DNA of 64,000 nt from Sesamum alatum (lineage: Eukaryota; Streptophyta; Magnoliopsida; Lamiales; Pedaliaceae): positions 9,980,367 through 10,044,366 of the forward strand of contig JACGWO010000012.1 in assembly GCA_034509735.1 (NCBI GenBank), written 5' to 3'. A model generated the notes under the pieces. The model searched no databases and was not told the origin of the DNA. It saw only the letters and a program-made list of their open reading frames with translations. Below, piece by piece: positions 55,901 to 64,000 of the stretch (within the stretch, counting starts at the first letter, position 1; each line of letters begins with the position of its first letter). The translations under genes and the position numbers were made by a program.

Positions 55901-56941
55901 ACGGGTCGATTATTCAGGGCGTTCCGTCATTGTCGTAGGTCCTTCACTTTCATTACATCGATGTGACGGGCCGATATTGTATTGGCCCTCGTTTAATCGG
56001 TAAATGAGATTTATCGATTAATGTAGAGAGTTGAAAGATTGGATCTTTTCATTGGATTAAAAGATCAATGAGAATTATTTAAGTAGACCTTGAATTGAAT
56101 GGGATTTAATTTTGGGTTTGTTGTAATTGGATTACAGTGAAACCCGGTCCGTTAAATTTTAGTCCAAGAGGTGTGTTAATTCCATTTTTGGAAGTGGTAT
56201 GGCAGAAAATTACCGCTCTTGGAGAGGTAAAAATTGGCCATACATGGATTTGATGATGTTGACTTGTCCCTTTTGGTAAGGGACAAATCAATTCCAATCA
56301 TGCCTCTCTCTTTTGGTATGATTAATCATACCTTAAGAGATGGTAGGCTTGATTGATGAATTAGTGGGATTGATTGCGATGTATCTAGACATCCTTGGAT
56401 GAACCTAGACACATTCCAATAATCACATTAATTTTTTGTATATATATGAGTATATATACATTCATCAATGCAATAGAATTCATAATCATCTTTTTCTAGG
56501 AAAAAGAAGAATACACATTTTACATTCTCTCTTAGAATTTTCGGCCCCCTCTCTACTTACACACATCCCCTTTGATTCTTCATTTGATCTTGGATCATTT
56601 GGAAGAACAAAGTTAGTTCAAGAAAAGACACTAATACAATAGTGTTCTTGTTTCTTGAATAAATCCTCTATATCCATTTTCTTTTAGCAAGGAAAACATG
56701 CATCTCCTCTGGCGTGGTGTGGATTACCTCTAGAGAGTTCATACGTTTGAACTTGGTGAGCATTTCCGGAGAGGAACAATGCTAGTAGCAGTACAAGTGT
56801 TTAAACTATAAAGGTAATTTCGGTTTACACTTTCATACTTTAATTTTCATATCTATGCTCTATGTGAAATATACGTTTATAATATTGTCACATCCTACAT
56901 CGAACTCCCGGTTGAGCACCCAAGGGTACACCCCTTGGAAT
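55901..56941 (+). repeat. Group B-like LTR fragment, interrupted by Cop7
   Basis: This matches the promoter half and end region of the Cop7 LTR with clear divergence. It contains a 13/14-bp hairpin (56259-56272 with 56278-56291), the palindrome GGTATGATTAATCATACC (56315-56332), a TATA-rich stretch near 56440-56460, and the start of the end domain (CCAAGGG TACAC CCCTTGG) at about 56922-56938. It stops at 56941 where Cop7 begins. Left end hidden by the gap. Confidence 0.83.
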
Positions 56942-59159
56942 TGTTGGAATAGGTGATCAGAAAGCCAATAGGTTTGGCAATTTGTAATTGATCCGACAAC
57001 TTGATGTGAATGTAATATTATTATGTGATGAATAAGATGAGTATTCGCCACCAATGGTACCTTCTTTATTGCGCTCATCTTACATTTGTTAAAATGGTGT
57101 TTAACTTATATCGCAACAAAGCCCACAGACCATGGATAACAACTCGTGCAGTTGGGCCACGCATTGGATGGTGGTCATGAAACCAACTGATTAAGAGTTG
57201 GGTCTGAAACGTTCCAAGTCAAGGACCTCAAGACAGGGCATCGAGAGTCCTATTGAGACATGCGTCAAGAGTCGTGTTCATTGGATGAGTGCCGTGTTTC
57301 ACCGGCGACAGGCGTGGGACGCCTACACGGTCTTGATGGGTTGGTCGACTGGGGTCGAGCCGACTGAACTGACTCGCGGGGATCATCACATGGAAGCCTT
57401 AGAGTACGGGACTGACTCGGTATGATTGGATTCCCCGGTTCCGATAGTACGGGAGTAATCCTCAGACTTGAGGAATTATGACAGTCACGTGCACAGGACG
57501 GCTGTATCTTGGATCTGGCGAGAGGTGATCATTCTGTAAGATGATCATTATAAGCCTTGTCCACTGCAGTCAGAATGTGTAGCGAGGACGGTGGATTCCA
57601 AGAAGAGGATCCGTCCCCTGTCAGTATGTGACAGAGGTATCTCCTATGCACTCGGAGACACGTTCATGCTGTTTGAAGTTGTGGCCACAATGGTTGGTCG
57701 AACAGGGAATGGTTTCCTGTGTCGACGCAATGAAGCATACGTGGTCTCGAGTATTAAGCATAGATGCCTAGTCAAGGATGGGAACCGACGCCCAATTGCA
57801 TACCCTAGATTAAGGCCGGGAGACGGTAGACGGAAGGATCGTACCCATACGGAATCGGCGCCTAAATGTTCACGCCAATTCACCTAGTCTCTAGTGCCAT
57901 GGACCGTTGCTAGACGGCCACCCATGGTAACGGGCCCAAGTCTAGCTGAGGGTGAACCTAAAGGGTCACACACAAATCACCGAGGAGGTTGAGAGATCGA
58001 CTTGGAGTCAATCTCGAAGGATAAAATAAGTAATTGGATTACTTAAGGGAAAGTACATTGGATGGACGGGCTGATATTGTATCGTGCTTTCATTTAATCG
58101 GTAAATTGAATTTTCGATTAAATATGGAAAGTTGAGATGTTGAGATGTTGGATCTTTTAATTGGATTAAAAGATCAACGGGAATAATTTAAGTGGACATT
58201 AAATTGGATTTAATATTGGGTTCGTCGTAATTGGATTACGATAAAACCCGGTCCGTTGAATTATACCCGAGAGGAGAAATAATTCCTAATTTGGAATGGG
58301 ATGAAGTTGGACTTCTTTTCTTAATTAAACATGGCCGACACGCTCCCTTGGAGGAAGCAAAATCAGCCATGTTTCATGCTAGGTGGTATGTTGACTTATC
58401 TCTTTTGGAAAGAGACAAATCAACTCCAATCAAGCTCTTCCCTTTTGGTATGATTTGATCATACCATAAATTTTGGTAGGCTTGATTGAAGAATTGATGG
58501 TGATTGATTGGAATGAATCTATACATCCTTGGATGAACCTAGACACATTCCAATAATCACATTAATTATGTATATATATTAGAATATACAACACCAAGCA
58601 ATAGTGATTCATTATTCATCTTTTTCTAGGAAAAAGAGAAGACAAAAATCCTCTCCTCTCTCTCAAATTTCGTGCTCCCTCCCTCTCTTACACTTGTGTT
58701 CTTCACTTGATTTTGAATCAAGAAGAAGAACAAAGTAAGTTTAAGAGAACACTAATTCATAGTGTTCTTCTCTTAAACCGATTCCTTCCTAAACCCGTTC
58801 TTTTCTAGCAAGAAGAACGTGTGTTTCTTCCGGTGTGGTGTGGATCACCTTTGGAGAATCCATACGTATGGATTTCGTGAGCATTCCGGAGAAGGAACAA
58901 CGCTAGTAGCCGGGAGCATACGCTAAACAATCAAAGGTAACGGTTTATTACGCTTTGATTGATTTCATTTATATATCTATGCCCTATGTGTTTAAATATA
59001 TATTTTAATATTTACACATCCTACATCGAACGCCCGGTTGAGCACCCAAGGGTACACCCCTTGGGATTCGCGTATTTTGAATTTGATTTAAATTTACGCG
59101 CACTTTCCTCGCTTTTCTCGCTTCCGCTCGCGCTCCCGGGCGGATCCGCTTGTCCTACA
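56942..59159 (+). repeat. Cop7 5' LTR (group B, 2218 bp)
   Basis: It starts TGTTGGAATAGGTGATC and ends CCGCTTGTCCTACA. It holds the shared block (57881-57933), the inverted repeats 58391-58423 and 58447-58465, a TATA-rich site (58571-58579), CT-rich downstream sequence (about 58650-58690), and the end domain with CGCCCGG (59031-59037) against CCGGGCG (59136-59142) enclosing CCCAAGGG/CCCTTGGG around TACAC (59045-59065). Confidence 0.92.
58571..58579 (+). promoter_or_regulatory. Probable Cop7 LTR TATA box
   Basis: TATATATAT about 105 bp after the palindrome at 58447-58465 and upstream of a CT-rich tract; position corresponds to the TATA box in group A. Confidence 0.5.
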
Positions 59160-59161
59160 AG

Positions 59162-59173
59162 TGGTATCAGAGC
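59162..59173 (+). other. Cop7 primer binding site
   Basis: TGGTATCAGAGC, two bases after the LTR end. Confidence 0.94.
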
Positions 59174-60926
59174 CCGGTTCGATGTAAGGGGCATAGATCT
59201 ATGTGTTTGGCATGATCTACTTGCTTTTAAATGGCTTTATTGGCATGTTAGATTACATAAATATGAATAATATGATGATTCAATTGTTTGGATTTAATGG
59301 ACTTTTGGCATGCTTAATTTTGTTAGATTGGATCTAAAATTGCATGCTTATTTTCAGAATAATATTAATGTTATTGTGCTGAAACAGTTTTGAAAAACAA
59401 AAAAAAAAAAAAAAAATTTGGTTGGGGCAGGCAGTGGCCGCGCGCAAGGGCGCGCACGTGCGCTGCCCTGTGCGCGCGGGCGGCCGGCCAGCACAACGGC
59501 TGGGCCGTTTTGTGCCGTTTTTCGACTTTTTTCGGAAAATTTGATTTTCTGTATTTTCTGCACAATATTCTGAAAATATGTTAATTTTGCATTTTTGATT
59601 TTGGGATAATTCGATTATTCCTTGAATTAAATTTGCTTAATTAATTTGGGATTAATACATGCATTGGATGCGTTGTTTAAAATGTCCATTAAATTTAAAA
59701 TTTGAATTTTGTATATTATTTGTATATTCATGCTTTTGTGATGTTGGACATCACTTGGGTATTTGGAATATCCATTGGTTATTTATGCATGATTATTTGG
59801 AATAATTATGTTATGTGAGTTGATGGAATCAACATGGGATGATCCAAAGCCCTAGACCTTGTGTATGGATGAATGAATGTTTATTTATTTTCTGTTGGGT
59901 GGGGCCTGCGTGCCTCTTGTTTTTGGGACTATCATCTCCCGTATTTTCAGCCTCATGATGTTAAGGCTTGTTTTCTTTATTACCGATGTATTACTTTCAG
60001 TTGTAATGAGAGTAGATAGGATTGGTGAGGTTTCAATTTTAACAAGCAATTGGAGTCGGAGACCCCAAGGAGGAGCATCAAGGCGTGAAACAAGAGCACT
60101 ACAAGGCCCATTGGAATGACAATGGGTTTATTATTATTGTAATAATTTAGGACCACCCTAGACAGACCATAGACTCACTGCGGGCTCAGTGGGTCGCATA
60201 GGTTGGGCTTGTGATCATCCTAACAGGGGTATGCTATGTTTTCTACATGCGGCGTATTTATTTATCGCTTTAAATATTGGATATTTATGCATGCTAAAAC
60301 ACAATAATGTGATGAGGTCTCGGTCATACACAAACTCTCATTTGGTTGGACCAAATTAAATATTTGGCCCAGAACGGACTTGGATCAAAATGGTATTTTG
60401 GTCTGTCCGAGCCTTCCATCCACAACAATGTGGTGAGGAAGCTACCACTACCCAAGTGTGGTCTCACGAGTCGTGGCACACTTGGACTAGGGGAAAGCTG
60501 CACTATTGTTGTGAACAAAAAGACTGCGCTCGCTGTTTCCCTGTCTCACGAGTCGTGGGGGGCGACAGTTTGAGGCATGATTTGGTTGATGGGTCGGGCC
60601 CAACACTGAGTAACATGGTTCGCTTGGAGTCCTCGGGACCATGTGAATAGGTGAGGCAAAATATCTTGGGAATCTCATTGGATGAGAATGATATTGGATA
60701 TCTCCCACAAGGTCTTCTTCATGTGAATCGTAAAAGCGGGGCATGGAGATTACGCTTGTGGATCCCAAGCCCACTAGGAAATGGTTTCCCGAAACTCCCG
60801 CTTGAGAGTGGGGGACTTTCGTATAAATAATGGGAGGGTTAAAGACTAAAAGACCAAGTCTTCAACTTGAACAATAATATTACCATCATCTGCTAATTTC
60901 TGCTTTACATTTTCATTAATGTAGAT
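59174..60926 (+). other. Cop7 leader
   Basis: 1.75 kb with no credible gene: an AU-rich segment, an A run (about 59399-59415), a short GC tract (59425-59510), AT-rich sequence, the twin palindrome at 60462-60476 and 60544-60558, and the internal TATA box TATAAATA at 60822-60829, 105 bases before gag. The region from about 60460 to gag is the part most similar to group A leaders. Confidence 0.85.
60822..60829 (+). promoter_or_regulatory. Internal TATA box upstream of Cop7 gag
   Basis: TATAAATA in the block TTTCCCGAAA ... TGGGAGGG shared with group A. Confidence 0.55.
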
Positions 60927-63900
60927 ATGTCTAAGAACCCGTTAACCATGATTCTTGAGACTAACAAATTCAACGGAACGAACTACTCGGACTGGTTGAG
61001 AAACCTGAGGATTGTCCTCGGTTTCGAGAACCAAGGCTACGTCTTGGACGAGCCGCCACCGAGCAACTTACCGGAGGGGTCCACGCCTGAAGAACGTTTG
61101 ACGTTCGAGAAATGGCATGAGGACAACCGGAAAGTACGCAGTATCATACTGGCTTCGATGTCTAACGACATCCAGAAGCAGTATGAGAGGCTGGACAACG
61201 TCTCCGCCATAATGCTCCGCATGAACGAGGTTTATGCGGTTCCGAATAGGCATATTAGATATGCCGCCACCAAAGCATTCTTTGGCACCAAGCTCGCTGA
61301 AGAAGCGTCTGTACAGAGTCATGGGGTCAAGATGCTCTCCCTAGTGGAGGAACTCGAGGACCTTAAAGCTGGGCTTAACAATGACACGTACATTGACGTG
61401 ATCCTCCAGTCGCTTCCTCCATCCTATGACCCGTTTGTTGTAAACTATAATATGAACGGACTTGAGAAGTCTATTCATGAGTTGATCAACATGCTGGTCC
61501 AATACGAGGCAACGACCCACAAGTCGGTGCCGGCGGTATTGATAGGAGAGGCTTCGACCTCCAAGGCGAATGGCAAGAGGGCCGGACGCTGGAAGAGGAA
61601 GAAGGGCAAAGGGAAGACGGTTGTGGCCCCTGCTCATGCTCCGGGCGTCCCTGTTGCTCTGGTTGGACCGAGCAAAGGAAAAGGGAAGGCCCGTGGTTCT
61701 CAGCGGTCCAAGGCAAATGATGTCTACATACATTGCCAAGGGAAAGGGCATTGGAAGAGGGAGTGCCCACAACTCCTCTCCAACCCAGGTGTGTTTGTGG
61801 TTGAAGTTAATATGATTACTAATTTTGCTTCATGGGTATTGGATACCGGGTGTAGTGCTCACATCTGCAATGATTTGCAGGCACTGCAAAGAAGCAGAAG
61901 GCTAACCAAGGATGAGATGATCCTGAGGCTAGGCGATGGCAAGGCCGTTGCTGCGGAGGCCGTAGGATTACTAGAGTTAGCCATTAGTAGTCATGTTAGG
62001 ATTGTACTGAACGACTGTTTCTATGTACCTAGCATGATTAAAAACATTGTTTCCATCCCGGTCCTTGATAAGGAGGGATATGAATTTACCATCAATAAAA
62101 ACGGTTTTTTCATTATCAAAGATGGTATTTCTCATTTGCTTGGTACATTGGTCAACGGTCTGTACATACTTCAACAGTCTAATTGGATTATGACTGCAGA
62201 ACACAAACGAAAACGTGATGATCATAATAACGCACAGATATGGCATGCGAGGTTAGGTCATATCTCTAAAGATAGGATAAGAAGGTTGGTGGACTCAAAG
62301 AGTCTAGAAATAGACGATTTGGACAACCTACCGACCTGCGAATCCTGTCTAAAGGGAAAGATGACCAAGAAACCCTTTGTTGGACAAAGTACGCTAGCCA
62401 GTGGTCTGTTGGATTTGATCCATACAGATGTCTGTGGTCCACTAAATACTCAGACTAGAGGTGGGTACTCGTACTTCATAACCTTTACCGATGATCACTC
62501 ACGGTATGGTTATGTTTACCTGATGAGGTACAAGTTTGAAGCCTTTGGAAGGTTTAAGGAATACAGACTTGAAGTAGAGAACCAAACCGGTCGAAAGATC
62601 AAAGCCCTTCGGTCGGACCGAGGTGGAGAGTATTTGAGTGGTGAGTTTACTGATTATCTAAAAGAGAATGAGATTCTCTCTCATTGGTGTGTCTGAAAGG
62701 AGGAATCGGACCCTGTTGGACATGGTCCGATCCATGATGAGTTTTACCGAACTCCCCCTTTCCTTCTGGGGATACGCTCTTGAGACGGCGGCCAAAATTT
62801 TGAACTTGGCGCCATCTAAAAGGGTATCCCAAACGCCATATGAAATATGGCATGGCAAGCCTGCCTCCTACAAATACTTGAAAGTGTGGGGTTGCCCCGC
62901 ATATGTTAAGAGATTAGTGGGAGATAAACTGGACTCGAGGTCTAGTTTATGCAGGTTCATCGGCTATCCGAAAGAAACTGCGGGGTATTATTTCTATGAT
63001 CCCTCCGAGCAAAAGGTTTTTGTCTCGCAAAACGCAGCGTTCTTGGAAAAAGGTTTTCCATCGGATAGTCGACGCGATGAGGTGCTCCTTGAGGAATCAA
63101 GTGAGGCACCCCATGAGGCGGCAGTGACATCTGAGCCAATGGTTCCCACTGATATTGTTCCAGTCCTCCGTAGGTCGGCCAGAGTATCCCATGCACCTGA
63201 TAAGTATGGATTTCTGGGCCTGACCGGTCAGTTGGATAATGATCCAAAGACGTACGGAGAAGCGATGTCGGACATCGATTCGGACAAGTGGCTTGAGGCC
63301 ATGAAATCCGAGATGGACTCGATGGGTACAAACAAGGTTTGGACCCTAGCAGATCCACCAAAAGGGGTTAAACCCGAAGCTGGAACATACGTTTTGATGA
63401 AGTCATACGGGGATATGATTTCATCAAGAACGAGTCCGATCCTTGTGTATACAAGAAGATCAGTGGGAGCTCAGTTGCGTTTCTGGTGCTTTACGTGGAT
63501 GACATGTTGCTCATTGGGAATGACGCTAAGATGTTGGGTACCACTAAAGCTTGGTTGTCAACGCAATTTTCCATGAAAGATATAGCGAGGCATCCTACAT
63601 CCTTGGCATTAAGATCTACAGGGATAGATCTAGAAGGATGTTAGGAATGGCCCAGTCCTCGTATATGAGGCATGAAATTAAGTTATCCAAGAAGCAGTCT
63701 CCTAAGACTGATGTGGAACTTAAACGGATGTTGGACATCCCTATGCTTCAGCCGTAGGCAGCATATAGTATGTTGTTCAGTGCACTGGACTTGATGTGGC
63801 TTTCGCTTTGAGCGTAACTAGTCGATATCAGTCGTGTGCCGGGAAGGCACACTGGAGTGCAGTCAAGACTATCCTGAAGTACCTGAAAAAGGACTAAGGA

Positions 63901-64000
63901 CATGTTCTTGATCTACGGTGGTGGAGAGTTGATACTGGAAGGCTAATAGCGACACTAGCTTCCAGTCAGATGACGAAGATGCCATGTCTCAATTTGGTTT
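60927..64000 (+). pseudogene. gag-pol: Cop7 gag-pol, deleted in RT (3' end outside window)
   Basis: ATG at 60927 (MSKNPLTMILETNKFNG) opens 589 codons: Gag, knuckle, protease (WVLDTGCSAHICNDLQ), integrase HHCC (HARLGHISKDRIRRL...CESC) and core (DVCGPL, FTDDHSRYGYVYL, DRGGEY). The knuckle reads YIHCQGKGHWKREC: its first cysteine is tyrosine (61725-61727), so zinc binding is doubtful. A deletion of about 45 bp near 62685 breaks the frame before GVSERRNRTLL. About 340 bp is missing near 63375, between GVKP and the WNIRFDEV-like region, removing QMDVKTAFLNG with an RT catalytic aspartate; YVDD survives near 63493. Further frame breaks occur near 63585, 63668 (about 60 bp lost) and 63741, with a TAG near 63767. 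Confidence 0.92.

Larger units (their letters stand above)
56942..64000 (+). mobile_element. Cop7: group B copia element running off the window
   Basis: 5' LTR 56942-59159, PBS 59162-59173, leader, gag from 60927, pol to the window edge. Flanking GGAAT (56937-56941) is the presumed target site, unconfirmed because the 3' end lies outside. It is the best view of the group B family: it has the internal TATA box, twin palindrome and LTR-end hairpins of group A but largely different sequence. Pol carries several deletions, including most of the RT core, so it is not autonomous. Confidence 0.92.

Noticed and set aside
55260..56003. 247-codon ORF over the N run
   Set aside because: Most of it is undetermined bases; the two ends belong to different repeats.

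Overview
The window is plant nuclear DNA made almost entirely of Ty1/copia LTR retrotransposons inserted into one another. I found no host gene, tRNA, rRNA or CRISPR array. A flowering plant is indicated by LTRs of about 2.0-2.2 kb starting TG and ending CA, primer binding sites matching the 3' end of initiator tRNA-Met (TGGTATCAGAGC), the polypurine tract AAGTGGGAGAT, the PR-INT-RT-RH order, and WRKY-type TTGAC clusters in the LTR promoters. I cannot name the species. A 500-base N run (55401-55900) marks an assembly gap.

Layout (names are mine). 1-1114 is a truncated antisense LTR, then a displaced leader scrap to 1319. Cop0 (+, 1320-18795) is split at 1722 by an antisense solo LTR (TSD CCTAG), which is itself split by Cop1 (-, 2252-12067). 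18796-19302 is the LTR end, PBS and leader start of another + element. Cop4 (-) starts at 19303; Cop2 (-, 22161-40410) sits in its RT gene, and the complete + element Cop3 (26765-37196, TSD CTTTG) sits in the integrase gene of Cop2. At 40408 the sequence jumps back to a second copy of 21262-25455; inside RT at 44608 that copy switches to the Cop4-type family and runs on through gag, leader, PBS and 5' LTR to 50647. Cop5 (+, 50648-53054) is cut by the antisense LTR of Cop6 (53055-55400). After the gap, a + LTR fragment (55901-56941) is interrupted by Cop7 (+, 56942 to the window end).

Every gag-pol here is broken. Cop3 is closest to intact: its two LTRs differ by about three substitutions and one dinucleotide repeat unit, and its coding region has one nonsense codon and two A-run indels.

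The most interesting material is noncoding and shared by LTR groups that have otherwise diverged: (1) a stem-loop domain at the end of every LTR, just before the PBS, with compensatory base changes; (2) a very GC-rich leader folding into serial hairpins with G-rich purine loops, one of which covaries; (3) a second TATA box (TATAAATA) about 100 bases before gag, suggesting a separate promoter for the protein-coding mRNA; (4) a twin palindrome CACGAGTCGTG in each leader; (5) palindromic TTGAC pairs upstream of the LTR TATA box. Structurally, Cop3 lies antisense inside a near-identical relative, giving inverted repeats of 4.6 and 3.2 kb that could yield hairpin RNA.
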